DNA from: Rhodobacterales bacterium HTCC2255 | GTDB taxonomy: Bacteria > Pseudomonadota > Alphaproteobacteria > Rhodobacterales > Rhodobacteraceae | Direction: 5' to 3' | DNA length: 64,000 bases | NCBI GenBank assembly: GCA_000153745.1 | Contig: DS022282.1 | Location: 850,027 to 914,026, forward strand | Shown here: positions 28,891-38,204 of the stretch, piece after piece | Layout: each line of letters opens with the position of its first letter | Numbering within the stretch: the stretch's first letter is position 1 | The notes under the pieces: generated by a model | What the model saw: only the letters and a program-made list of their open reading frames with translations | What the model was told of the DNA's origin: nothing | Database searches by the model: none | Program-made: the position numbers and the translations under genes

Positions 28891-29304
28891 TCATTTAAGT
28901 TTTTTTCCAATTTTTATTTTAAACTTTGTTGGTGGTGTTGTCTTACTCACCCAATAGAACTCACTTAAGTATTCCATTACATACAAACTTTGCCAATCAA
29001 TATCACCTGGGAATTTACTCAAGAATTCTTCAGTTTCATGATTTATTTTCCATTTACCAATGTTTTCAAAACCATCTGCTTTTATAATTGTGGTAGTACC
29101 ATCAGCATCGAAATATTGATTATAAACTTCACCATCCCATTTTCCTGAGGCAGTGTTTCCATTCAAGATTTCACTAATTTGAATAGATGTCAGCTTTACG
29201 GATTGTGCATTTGCTAATGAAGCAACAAACAATGCAAATGCTATAAATAATAAATTTCTTATTATCATGAACTTATACCCAAATTTACGAGATAAGAATA
29301 ACAT
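28891..29304 (-). CDS. Putative exported protein downstream of tdm
   Basis: 137-residue unrecognised protein. A hydrophobic helix (MIIRNLLFIAFALFVASLANA) looks like a signal peptide with cleavage before QSVK. The mature part has the pattern NGNTASGKW...YNQYFDADGTT and GKWKINHETEEF, a small beta-rich look shared by several uncharacterised proteobacterial exported proteins. The ATG at 29304 directly follows the tdm stop. An alternative start at 29268 would leave a more normal signal peptide. Co-transcription with tdm is likely; function unknown. Confidence 0.6.
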   Translation of the reverse strand: MLFLSRKFGYKFMIIRNLLFIAFALFVASLANAQSVKLTSIQISEILNGNTASGKWDGEVYNQYFDADGTTTIIKADGFENIGKWKINHETEEFLSKFPGDIDWQSLYVMEYLSEFYWVSKTTPPTKFKIKIGKKLK

Positions 29305-31677
29305 TTATGATCTTGGTCGCTCTTTCTTTGGATCATAATGTGCAAAAGGCACAATCTTTGCGCTCAACCGCTTTTGGTGCCCATCTAACTTTCCAATCTC
29401 CAGCTCAGTACCTAAATCAGTATGTGTCACATCAATTCTTGCTAAGGCTATATTCTTTTTGAGAATTGGAGATCTCATGGATGATGTTATCTCTCCTACT
29501 TGCGCACGACCTATGAATATAGGATCACCATGGTCAACACAAACAGCTGCATCAATATCTAGGCCAACTAGCTTCTTTGAAGGCGTTTCTTTTCTACGTA
29601 TTAAGGCATCTCGTCCTATAAAATCATCTAGTTTTGATTTTAAAGGAACAGTAAAACCTATACCAGCCTCAAAAGGATCCGTTTGGTCTGAGAAATCATA
29701 ATCTGCAAATATTAATCCTGCCTCAATTCGAACCATATCAAGAGCCTCAAGCCCCATTGGTTTGATGCCATATTTTTGACCCTCCTTCCACACTGCATCA
29801 AATACTTTAGTACAATGTTTTGGGTGGCAAAATATCTCATAACCCAATTCACCGGTATAGCCAGTTCTAGATACAACAATTGGCACTCCATGTTCATCGC
29901 CTATACGAGCTGGGGTGAAGCGAAACCATGCTAAATCCTCTAGTTGTGGTTGATGAGGCGCAGTCCAAATTATATTCTTCATCAAATCCCTGCTATTGGG
30001 ACCTTGAACTGCTATATTATGCTGCATGTCAGTAGAGGAGCGAATTAAAACATTTAAGCCTAGCTTCTCAGCCTGCTCTCTCATCCATTCCCCACCATAA
30101 TCAGACCCACCGATCCAGCGAAAGTTATCGCGGCCTAATCTGAAAACCGTTCCATCGTCAATCATTCCACCATGTTCATAACACATTGCTGTATAAACTA
30201 CATGTCCATCGCCTAAAGTCTTCATATTTCTTGTAAAAATATACTGGCATAGCGCCTCAGAGTCTGGTCCAGTTATTTCAAATTTCCTCAAGGGAGATAA
30301 ATCTAAAACAACACATTCATTTCTGCATGCCATGTACTCATCTACTGGTCCAGACGCCGCAAAACAATTTGCCAACCAATATCCATTATATTCAATAAAA
30401 TTACGAGTATGCTTGGAAAAGCTATCATGAAATCCTGTTTGTTTTGTCATTTTGGGCTCACTATTTGGCGTGACACGAGTTGCCACTGCGCGTTGAAATT
30501 TCTCTTTTCCGTCATATGTACGGATATGTATATCTGTTGGGTTCCAACCATTAGCTGGTGATGTATCATCTGGGCAAGCTGATGAAACACATACTAGATC
30601 TGTCAATGCTCTTAATAACACATAATCACCCGGTCGTGACCATGGTTCATCAGAATACATAACTCCATGATCATCAATTCCAGTATTAAAAAAGAAGTTG
30701 ATTGCCATCCATCCCGCACGATCTTTTACACCGTGTTTATTTAAGGCCATATTAAAGTTATCAGAACAATTAATATGGCCAGGATATCCAATATCATCAT
30801 AATATTTCGATGCACAAGCAAGTGCAAATGCATCATGCCGCCCACAAGTATCTTGCACGACTTCTAATAAAGGAAGAAAATCTTGATCATAATATTTTCC
30901 ATGCAAACCAGGCATAGGATAATTATGCCCTTGTATTGATCGAGTAGTAGTTACATCTAAGGCGTGCTCAATACCCTTATCTAATTTTCTTGCAGAAAAA
31001 CATTGAAAATCCGTACATTGTCTTCCGTCAACATCAATAACTTGAATGTAGTCACCAGCTTTAACAAAATAGCTATCCGCTGTTTGACTTTTAATTCTTA
31101 GATCAAGCACAGGATCAGACAACGGATCAGGCAGTGCAAATTTTTCAATTGTTTTAATACTACTTCTATTTAAATTAACTGTAAGAGGTGTAGTCGTATT
31201 TTGTTTTTCTAAATCCATAGAATTGCCTGGCGCTGAAATAATTATAATAGCGTCTCTTTTGACATCAAACTTAGCTTCGGATTTCGCCTTACTGGAATTA
31301 CCGAAAATTGATAATCCCTTTGCTGAAGCAAGGTCAATATTTCGAGTTTCCATTCCAAGTCTAAGCCCAATCAAACTTTGATTATTGGTATCTAATAACT
31401 GTTTTAAGCCTCGGGCATCATTGTTTGGAGTTTCGTTTAATATTGATAAATCAATTTTTCCTTTTTTATCAGCTGCCAGTATCTCACACACTTGGCCACC
31501 TTCATCGTTTATTATAGTGAAGGTATCTCCTGCAAATACTGGCAATAAAATTGCACCAGATCCTTCGATTACATAGCGTTCCATTCCAGTCGGCATGGAA
31601 AATACATTTGGTTGTAAAATCGCACTTGGCTGTGGTGGACCAGATAATACTTCAGGATATTGGCTAAAATTCATCAT
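29305..31677 (-). CDS. tdm: Trimethylamine N-oxide demethylase (Tdm)
   Basis: 790-residue two-part enzyme converting TMAO to dimethylamine and formaldehyde. The N-terminal half (to about residue 380) is a DUF1989/urea-carboxylase-associated-like region with His/Cys-rich segments (CTDFQCFSARK, GHINCSDNFNMAL, RALTDLVCVSSACPDD) able to bind metal. The C-terminal half is a tetrahydrofolate-binding GcvT domain (VVLDLSPLRKFEITGPDS, QGPNSRDLMKNI, SRTGYTGELGYEIF). This fusion is the known Tdm architecture. It is divergent from a GlxA-type regulator and followed by a small exported protein. Confidence 0.93.
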   Translation of the reverse strand: MMNFSQYPEVLSGPPQPSAILQPNVFSMPTGMERYVIEGSGAILLPVFAGDTFTIINDEGGQVCEILAADKKGKIDLSILNETPNNDARGLKQLLDTNNQSLIGLRLGMETRNIDLASAKGLSIFGNSSKAKSEAKFDVKRDAIIIISAPGNSMDLEKQNTTTPLTVNLNRSSIKTIEKFALPDPLSDPVLDLRIKSQTADSYFVKAGDYIQVIDVDGRQCTDFQCFSARKLDKGIEHALDVTTTRSIQGHNYPMPGLHGKYYDQDFLPLLEVVQDTCGRHDAFALACASKYYDDIGYPGHINCSDNFNMALNKHGVKDRAGWMAINFFFNTGIDDHGVMYSDEPWSRPGDYVLLRALTDLVCVSSACPDDTSPANGWNPTDIHIRTYDGKEKFQRAVATRVTPNSEPKMTKQTGFHDSFSKHTRNFIEYNGYWLANCFAASGPVDEYMACRNECVVLDLSPLRKFEITGPDSEALCQYIFTRNMKTLGDGHVVYTAMCYEHGGMIDDGTVFRLGRDNFRWIGGSDYGGEWMREQAEKLGLNVLIRSSTDMQHNIAVQGPNSRDLMKNIIWTAPHQPQLEDLAWFRFTPARIGDEHGVPIVVSRTGYTGELGYEIFCHPKHCTKVFDAVWKEGQKYGIKPMGLEALDMVRIEAGLIFADYDFSDQTDPFEAGIGFTVPLKSKLDDFIGRDALIRRKETPSKKLVGLDIDAAVCVDHGDPIFIGRAQVGEITSSMRSPILKKNIALARIDVTHTDLGTELEIGKLDGHQKRLSAKIVPFAHYDPKKERPRS

Positions 31678-31854
31678 TCACCTATCAAAACTTGCATTAA
31701 AGGAATATTTGTTTAATAAGGAGAATAGCAGAAGAAATAATATTTGCAACTTTTAGCTTAAAGAAAAAGGTTTTATTTAAATATCTGTAATTATAAAAAA
31801 CATAAGTTTAAAAAGTAAGAAATTAAATAATTTCATTGGAAAAAATACAAAGAC

Positions 31855-32853
31855 ATGCACGATCAGAAAATCAAAAGAATAGGCTTTATTTTAGTTGATG
31901 GCTTTTCGCTTATGTCATTATCATCTGCAGTTGAACCGTTAAGAGCAGCAAACCACCTTTCAGGAGAAACTCTTTTTGAGATAACATTTATTCCTGCTGC
32001 AGGTACAAGAGCAAGCTCTTCTGTTGGGATTATCAGTGAAGGTCAGTCTATTGAGGAAAGTGGATATGATTTTGATCTTGTTTTTGTAACCGCAGCTGGA
32101 AGCCCCATCAAATATGAAAATCCAAAACTATTGAAATATATAAAAATGTTATCATCAAAACGCGTTCAACTAGGTGGAATATCAGGTGGCTCTGCACTCC
32201 TTGCACGCGCTGGAGTTATGACAAATCATAGTTTTACAGTTCACTGGGACCATTTTGAAGCTTTACAAGAAATGTCATCACAATTTTTATTAAAGAGATC
32301 ATTATATGTAATCGATAATGGTAGATATACATGTGCGGGGGGCGTTGCTCCAATGGATATGATGAGCGCACTTATTGCATCACAACACGGTAGAAAACTT
32401 GCAAAAGCTGTTAATGATTGGTTTATTTATACAAGCGTACGTGCAGCAAATGATCCTCAAAGAATGGGACTAGTTGAAAAATATAATGTACATCATCCAG
32501 CTGTTATATGTGCCATAGAATTAATGCAAAATCACATCTCTGACCCTCTGAGCAGTGAACAATTGGCAAGATTGAGCAATATTGGTGAACGTCAATTAAG
32601 CAGATTATTTCAAAAAAACTTAGGAAAAAAAGTAAACACTTTCTATACTGAGATGCGATTAGAACATGCACACACATTAGTTACTCAAACATCAATGCCT
32701 GTTATAGAGATTGCGATATCTGCAGGATATGAGAGTTTAAATTATTTTTCACAAAAATTTAAACAAGTTTTTGAATATAGCCCAGCTCAATTGCGCAAAA
32801 ATAAAACAAGTTTAGCTTTGGAAAATAGCCAATTGAATCAAAATAATGGATAA
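31855..32853 (+). CDS. GlxA-family AraC-type transcriptional regulator
   Basis: 332 residues. The N-terminal DJ-1/PfpI-like (GATase1) domain (about 8-180; IGFILVDGFSLMSLSSAVEPLRAAN, GGISGGSALLARAGV) has lost enzyme function in this family. Two AraC-type helix-turn-helices follow at about 215-315 (LARLSNIGERQLSRLFQKN, AISAGYESLNYFSQKFK). Relatives such as GbdR and CdhR sense betaines and carnitine breakdown products. It is divergent from tdm with a 177-bp spacer, making tdm and perhaps the whole methylamine island its probable targets. Confidence 0.88.
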   Translation: MHDQKIKRIGFILVDGFSLMSLSSAVEPLRAANHLSGETLFEITFIPAAGTRASSSVGIISEGQSIEESGYDFDLVFVTAAGSPIKYENPKLLKYIKMLSSKRVQLGGISGGSALLARAGVMTNHSFTVHWDHFEALQEMSSQFLLKRSLYVIDNGRYTCAGGVAPMDMMSALIASQHGRKLAKAVNDWFIYTSVRAANDPQRMGLVEKYNVHHPAVICAIELMQNHISDPLSSEQLARLSNIGERQLSRLFQKNLGKKVNTFYTEMRLEHAHTLVTQTSMPVIEIAISAGYESLNYFSQKFKQVFEYSPAQLRKNKTSLALENSQLNQNNG

Positions 32854-32993
32854 TTAACAAACATAAATTATACGTAAGCAACTCATATCTAGTTATTTTT
32901 TTATTATTTGCACACTTTGCTTAAGATTAGTATACGATGCATAAGTGAATTACTTTAACGTATGATCTTGAGCTATTCTGATTGAGAAATTAA

Positions 32994-33419
32994 ATGAAAA
33001 ATATTTACATACTTAATGGGCCTAACTTAAATCTTCTGGGCAAACGCCAACCAGAAATTTATGGCAGTGAAACATTAGATGATGTTGAAAAATCATGTTC
33101 ACAAGCATGTGGAGATAATTTTGAAATAAAATTACTTCAGTCAAATCATGAAGGTCAACTGATTGATTGGATACAAGAAGCACGTGATACAACTGCAGGT
33201 ATTATTATTAACCCAGGGGCATTCACACATACCTCAATAGCAATTTTAGATGCATTGAATACCTATGAAGGTCCTGTTGTAGAGATTCATATCAGCCAAG
33301 TTCATAAACGCGAAGAATTTCGTCACCACTCATATGTTTCATATCGCGCAGACGCTGTCATTGCTGGATTAGGCATTGAAGGATATGCAGCTGCAGTCAG
33401 ACATATATGTAGTCTTTAA
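32994..33419 (+). CDS. aroQ: 3-dehydroquinate dehydratase, type II
   Basis: 141-residue type II enzyme of the shikimate pathway. Hallmarks: [17 protein letters not shown] with the catalytic Tyr23, NPGAFTHTS, and [17 protein letters not shown] with the catalytic His. Length is exactly typical. The usual neighbours accB/accC do not follow. Instead the gene is convergent with a thiolase, with 4 bp between the stops. Confidence 0.95.
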   Translation: MKNIYILNGPNLNLLGKRQPEIYGSETLDDVEKSCSQACGDNFEIKLLQSNHEGQLIDWIQEARDTTAGIIINPGAFTHTSIAILDALNTYEGPVVEIHISQVHKREEFRHHSYVSYRADAVIAGLGIEGYAAAVRHICSL

Positions 33420-33423
33420 TTTA

Positions 33424-34614
33424 TTAATTAAAACTTTCGACAGTAAGTGCAATACCCATTCCACCACCAATACATAGGGTAGCTAAACCTTTTGATTTAT
33501 TTGAGCGCTGCATTTCATGCAATAAAGTTACTAATATTCTGCAACCCGATGCACCAATTGGATGACCAAGGGCAATAGCTCCACCATTTACATTTACAAT
33601 TGACGGATCCCAGTTCATTTCCTGATTTACAGCTATAGCCTGAGCAGCAAATGCTTCATTGGCTTCAATCAAATCCAAGTCATTTATTTTCCAACCTGCT
33701 TTGTGAAGTGCCTTTTGAGAAGCAGGAATTGGCCCTGTTCCCATTATTTCCGGGGCAACACCTGCTGTAGCCCATGAAGCTATTCTTGCCATAGGCTTTA
33801 GGCCTCTTTGAAGAGCTTCTTTTTCTCGCATCATAAGTACAACTGCTGCACCATCATTTAATCCTGAAGCGTTACCAGCAGTTACTGTACCGTTTTTTGA
33901 AAAAGCAGGGTTTAATTTATGCAAGGATGCAAGAGTTGCACCGTCACGAATATATTCATCTTCATCCACAAATATCTCAGATTTTTTTATTATTGTAGAG
34001 ACTGGAGTAATTTCTTCTATGAAATTCCCAAAGGATTTTGCTTTTTCAGCTTTGTTTTGTGAATTTACAGCAAATACATCTTGTTCTTCTCTAGAGATAT
34101 TGAATTTTTTTGCTACATTTTCAGCAGTGACGCCCATATGGTAGCCGTGAAAAGCATCCCAAAGGCCATCTTTTATCATAGTATCAATAAATTCTGTATT
34201 ACCCATCTTTGTAGCGTTACGCATGTTAGAAGCGTGGTGGGACAATGACATACTTTCTTGCCCACCTGCAATTATCACATTTGCATCACCCATACTCAAC
34301 TGCTGCATTCCCATTGCAACAGCTCGAAGCCCAGCCCCACAAACTTGATTAATTCCAAGCGCTGTTTTTTCCACAGGCAATCCAGCTTTAATAGCAGCTT
34401 GACGAGCAGGGTTTTGCCCTTGCCCAGCAGTTAAAACCTGGCCAAGGATAACTTCATCAATCTCTGAAGCATCTATTGCAGTTTTTTTGATTATATCCTT
34501 TATGACCTCTGACCCAATTTCATGAGCCGGCAATGAAGATAACGAGCCACAAAACGAACCAATAGCTGAGCGTTTAGCAGATACAATAACAACTGAATCT
34601 TTGGACGAAAACAT
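33424..34614 (-). CDS. Acetyl-CoA acetyltransferase (thiolase)
   Basis: 396-residue degradative/biosynthetic thiolase joining or splitting acetyl-CoA units. Catalytic residues are in place: Cys92 (NQVCGAGLRA), His351 (ALGHPIGASG) and Cys381 (LCIGGGMG). The text resembles PhaA/AtoB more than long-chain FadA. No acetoacetyl-CoA reductase or polymer synthase is adjacent, so a storage role is unproven. Confidence 0.9.
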   Translation of the reverse strand: MFSSKDSVVIVSAKRSAIGSFCGSLSSLPAHEIGSEVIKDIIKKTAIDASEIDEVILGQVLTAGQGQNPARQAAIKAGLPVEKTALGINQVCGAGLRAVAMGMQQLSMGDANVIIAGGQESMSLSHHASNMRNATKMGNTEFIDTMIKDGLWDAFHGYHMGVTAENVAKKFNISREEQDVFAVNSQNKAEKAKSFGNFIEEITPVSTIIKKSEIFVDEDEYIRDGATLASLHKLNPAFSKNGTVTAGNASGLNDGAAVVLMMREKEALQRGLKPMARIASWATAGVAPEIMGTGPIPASQKALHKAGWKINDLDLIEANEAFAAQAIAVNQEMNWDPSIVNVNGGAIALGHPIGASGCRILVTLLHEMQRSNKSKGLATLCIGGGMGIALTVESFN

Positions 34615-34822
34615 TTTTAATTCCTAACATTTATTAGCATTTGGCGTTAGTATTTAGTCTATCTGCCATTAGAATTTTTTAAACTTATAATACAAGGATA
34701 ACTTTCACCATCAGTTTATGTAATAATTCATACAAAACTAAACACTGTATTTAGAAAATGATTAAAATCAGCTACTATTGGTCAATCATAATAAATAAAA
34801 TTTAATCTCATTTAATTTGAAC

Positions 34823-34897
<75 letters not shown>

Positions 34898-35033
34898 GTT
34901 TCATATTTCTGCGTTTTATCGGACTAATTTCCAAAAGCAAGAGTAATCTCATGAAAACTTTTCAAAATTCTAAACCTTGCTATCATAGCTTTTTGAATGC
35001 AAAGCTAATACGAATACAAATACTGGATTAAAA

Positions 35034-35942
35034 ATGGCAAATAATGTTTCAACGCATCAAGCAGCAGAAGACGCGCGAAATGACAACATATTAATTTATG
35101 TAAACGGAAAAATTGTACCAAAAAGTGAAGCCGTTGTTAGCGTCTATGATAGCGGCTTTATGCTGGGTGACGGCATTTGGGAAGGATTAAGGTTATATAA
35201 CGGAAAATGGGCTTTTTTAAATGAGCATTTGGATCGCTTATTTGAAGCTTCTTTAGCAATAGATCTTGATATAGAAATGAACCGACAAGAAGTTTTTCAA
35301 GCATTAGAAAAAACACGCAATGCAAATAATATTTCATCGAATGCGCATGCAAGATTAATGATTACAAGAGGAGTGAAGAAGCGTCCATTTCAACACCCAA
35401 ACCTAAGTCAATCTGGCCCAACTTTTGTAATAATCATAGAACACTCAAAACCAAAATTACCAAGGCCAATAAATTTGGCAACAGTACCTCACATGCGTGG
35501 GTTGCCTATGACACAAGACCCAAAGCTAAATTCACACTCAAAATTAAATTGTATTATTGCATGTATAGCAGCTGAAAAAGCAGGTGCTGATGAAGCTCTT
35601 ATGTTGGATATAAACGGCTTCGTAAATACAACAAACGCATGTAATTTTTTCATTGTCAGAAAAGGTGTTGTTTGGACGTCTACAGGTGATTATTGCATGA
35701 ATGGGATTACTAGACAAAAAGTTATTGATATTTGCAAGTCAAACGGGATTGAAGTTTTTGAACGAAATTTTTCTTTAGTGGACACCTACGGTGCTGATGA
35801 AGCATTTTTAACTGGTACATTTGGGGCGCAAACACCAGTTGGAATGATTGATGGGCGAAAAATTGGAAGTGGTGAACTAGGGCCTCTAGCAACACAAATT
35901 AGGTCATTATACAAAGAGTTAATTAAAGAAGATACAATATGA
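35034..35942 (+). CDS. Class IV (branched-chain/D-amino-acid type) aminotransferase
   Basis: 302-residue fold-type IV PLP enzyme. The catalytic Lys is K170 in NSHSKLNCI. N-terminal text YDSGFMLGDGIWEGLRLYNG and the C-terminal DEAFLTGTFGAQTPV fit the family. The segment that normally reads G-x-x-S/T-E-x-x-x-x-N (Glu contacting the PLP pyridine nitrogen) here reads GFVNTTNACN, with Thr199 in place of that Glu. It overlaps the downstream sulfotransferase-like gene (ATGA), so the two act together. The substrate is unknown; it is unlikely to be plain IlvE given the change and partner. Confidence 0.8.
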   Translation: MANNVSTHQAAEDARNDNILIYVNGKIVPKSEAVVSVYDSGFMLGDGIWEGLRLYNGKWAFLNEHLDRLFEASLAIDLDIEMNRQEVFQALEKTRNANNISSNAHARLMITRGVKKRPFQHPNLSQSGPTFVIIIEHSKPKLPRPINLATVPHMRGLPMTQDPKLNSHSKLNCIIACIAAEKAGADEALMLDINGFVNTTNACNFFIVRKGVVWTSTGDYCMNGITRQKVIDICKSNGIEVFERNFSLVDTYGADEAFLTGTFGAQTPVGMIDGRKIGSGELGPLATQIRSLYKELIKEDTI

Positions 35943-36637
35943 GAATAGCTGTGTGGTCGGGGCCAAGAAACCTCTCAACGGCATTGATGTATTCATTTGG
36001 AGCAAGAAACGATTGTGCAATTAGTGATGAGCCATTTTACGCAGCATATTTAAATGCTACTGGCATTCAACATCCAATGCAGGAAGAAATTTTATCCAAT
36101 CAAGAACAAAATCCAAATACTGTTGCAAAAAATTGCATTGGGCCCAATCCAGAGAATAAAGATTATTGGTACCAGAAACATATGTGCCAACATATGATTG
36201 AAGGCTTTCCATTAGAATGGGCGAAAGAATGCAAAAATATTTTTCTTATAAGACACCCTGCCCGAGTAATTGCAAGTTATTCAATCAAGCGTGAAGATCC
36301 AGTAATGTCAGATATTGGCTTTGTTCAACAATATAATCTTTATAAAAAACTGGGGGGAATTGTTATAGATAGTAATGATATCCGCAAAAACCCTGAACAG
36401 TCACTCCAAAGATTGTGTGAGGCAATTAATATACCCTTTTCAAAACAAATGTTGAACTGGCCAAGTGGTGGTCATAAATCTGATGGCATATGGGCAAAAC
36501 ATTGGTATGGTTCAATATGGAAATCTACTAAATTTTCTGGAGCAGAAGGTGAAATTCCAGAATTATATGATAAAATGAAAAAGTTATCCAAAGAGGCATA
36601 TCCGTACTATGATGAACTTAAAAAACATTGCATATGA
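35939..36637 (+). CDS. Sulfotransferase-like protein
   Basis: 232-residue P-loop protein with both PAPS-binding elements of cytosolic-type sulfotransferases: a 5'-phosphosulfate loop SGPRNLSTALM (residues 7-17) and a 3'-phosphate site RHPARVIASY (105-114). The C-terminus contains W-rich text (GIWAKHWYGSIW). It overlaps the class IV aminotransferase by 4 bp. The pair may modify an amino-acid-derived small molecule. No carrier or transport gene is adjacent, and the reaction cannot be assigned. Confidence 0.75.
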   Translation: MRIAVWSGPRNLSTALMYSFGARNDCAISDEPFYAAYLNATGIQHPMQEEILSNQEQNPNTVAKNCIGPNPENKDYWYQKHMCQHMIEGFPLEWAKECKNIFLIRHPARVIASYSIKREDPVMSDIGFVQQYNLYKKLGGIVIDSNDIRKNPEQSLQRLCEAINIPFSKQMLNWPSGGHKSDGIWAKHWYGSIWKSTKFSGAEGEIPELYDKMKKLSKEAYPYYDELKKHCI

Positions 36638-36717
36638 TTTTAAAATTTTTCCAAATTTATTCCCACCTCTCTAGTAGCATACTAGACGCAAAACAAAGCA
36701 GCCATTAGAATAAAGCT

Positions 36718-36864
36718 ATGAATGAAAAAGAAGACACACCAGAAAAGAAGAAGTCGACAGCTACTATAAAAGCTGAAGCACGTGAAAAAAGACTCAAAGA
36801 GCAGTTGCGTCAGAATATGCATAGGCGTAAGGCTCAAAAAAGAGCACGTAACACGCAAGACTAA
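36718..36864 (+). CDS. Small basic protein upstream of murA (48 aa)
   Basis: ATG 36718 to TAA 36864. A Lys/Arg-rich, probably helical peptide with an acidic start (MNEKEDTPEKKK) and a basic end (LRQNMHRRKAQKRARN). Similar short basic ORFs precede murA in other Alphaproteobacteria in my recollection. It ends 13 bp before the murA ATG, so co-translation is likely. Such a composition suits RNA or ribosome contact, but function is unknown. Confidence 0.7.
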   Translation: MNEKEDTPEKKKSTATIKAEAREKRLKEQLRQNMHRRKAQKRARNTQD

Positions 36865-36877
36865 AGGATAATCACTC

Positions 36878-38143
36878 ATGGATTCCATTATCATACAGGG
36901 CAATGGCCCAGTATCAGGAGAAATTCCTATTTCTGGTGCTAAAAATGCAGCGCTTACACTTATGCCAGCAGCATTATTAACCGATGAGCCAGTAACTTTA
37001 ACAAACGTGCCTCGATTATCAGATATAAAAACCACAAATGAACTTCTTCAATCACTTGGAACTAAAATTTCTATGAAAGACGATGGTCAAAGTATTACTT
37101 TGACCACTCCAGAAATAACAAATCATTTGGCGCATTATGATATTGTAAGAAAGATGCGTGCTTCGATTTTGGTTTTGGGGCCAATTATTGCAAGGCATGG
37201 AATTGCTGCAGTTTCTTTACCGGGTGGTTGTGCTATAGGTGCCCGACCGGTGGACATCCATTTAAAAGGCTTAGAGGCACTCGGTGTAAATTTAGATTTA
37301 ATAGATGGATATGTGCATGCAAAAGCTCCCAAAGGCTTAAAGGGTACAACTTACGAACTACCGTTTGCTTCAGTTGGAGCTACAGAAAATCTATTAATGG
37401 CAGCAACATTGGCAAAAGGAACAACAGTTCTAAAAAATGTAGCTCGCGAACCAGAAATAGTAGATTTAGCTGTCTTATTAAGATCAATGGGCGCAAATAT
37501 TTCTGGAGATGGATCAACAGAAATTATAATTGAGGGCGTAGAAACATTACATGGCACAACTCATAAAGTTGTGACTGATCGTATTGAACTAGGCACATAT
37601 ATGATGGCACCATTAATAGCTGGTGGTGAAATAGAACTTTTAGGCGGCAAGCGGCAAATTCTTGAAAGTTTTTGTCAAAAACTAGAAGAAGCTGGTGCTC
37701 AAATTACAGAAACCACACGTGGTTTAATTGTTGCCCGAAAAAATGCAAATATTCATGCAGTAAATGTAACAACAGAACCATTCCCTGGTTTTCCAACAGA
37801 CCTGCAAGCTCAGATGATGGCATTACTTTGTACAGCTGAAGGAACATCAGTATTAAATGAGACGATTTTTGAAAATCGTTTTATGCATGCACCAGAATTA
37901 GTTCGAATGGGCGCAAATATTGATGTGCAAGGCGGTACTGCCATAGTAACTGGAATTAAGGAACTAAGGGGAGCTCCAGTAATGGCAACTGACCTAAGAG
38001 CTTCAGTTTCATTAATATTAGCTGGCCTTGCTGCTAAAGGAGAAACCAGAGTAGCTCGCGTGTATCATTTAGACAGGGGATATGAAAAAGTTGTTTCCAA
38101 ATTTCGTTCAATTGGTGCTAACATTGAACGCATCAAAGAATAA
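36878..38143 (+). CDS. murA: UDP-N-acetylglucosamine 1-carboxyvinyltransferase
   Basis: First committed enzyme of peptidoglycan synthesis, transferring enolpyruvate from PEP to UDP-GlcNAc; target of fosfomycin. 421 residues, start [20 protein letters not shown]. The loop Cys118 ([13 protein letters not shown]) is the fosfomycin-reactive cysteine, so no natural Cys-to-Asp resistance is seen. K22 and N23 (GAKNAAL) are present. It sits at the head of the murA-hisD-UPF0262-phosphatase run. Confidence 0.97.
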   Translation: MDSIIIQGNGPVSGEIPISGAKNAALTLMPAALLTDEPVTLTNVPRLSDIKTTNELLQSLGTKISMKDDGQSITLTTPEITNHLAHYDIVRKMRASILVLGPIIARHGIAAVSLPGGCAIGARPVDIHLKGLEALGVNLDLIDGYVHAKAPKGLKGTTYELPFASVGATENLLMAATLAKGTTVLKNVAREPEIVDLAVLLRSMGANISGDGSTEIIIEGVETLHGTTHKVVTDRIELGTYMMAPLIAGGEIELLGGKRQILESFCQKLEEAGAQITETTRGLIVARKNANIHAVNVTTEPFPGFPTDLQAQMMALLCTAEGTSVLNETIFENRFMHAPELVRMGANIDVQGGTAIVTGIKELRGAPVMATDLRASVSLILAGLAAKGETRVARVYHLDRGYEKVVSKFRSIGANIERIKE

Positions 38144-38204
38144 AAACTTATTACCGTCCAATTCGCCATAAAGAGAAATAAATTTAAGTAATTAAGAGCA
38201 TAAA

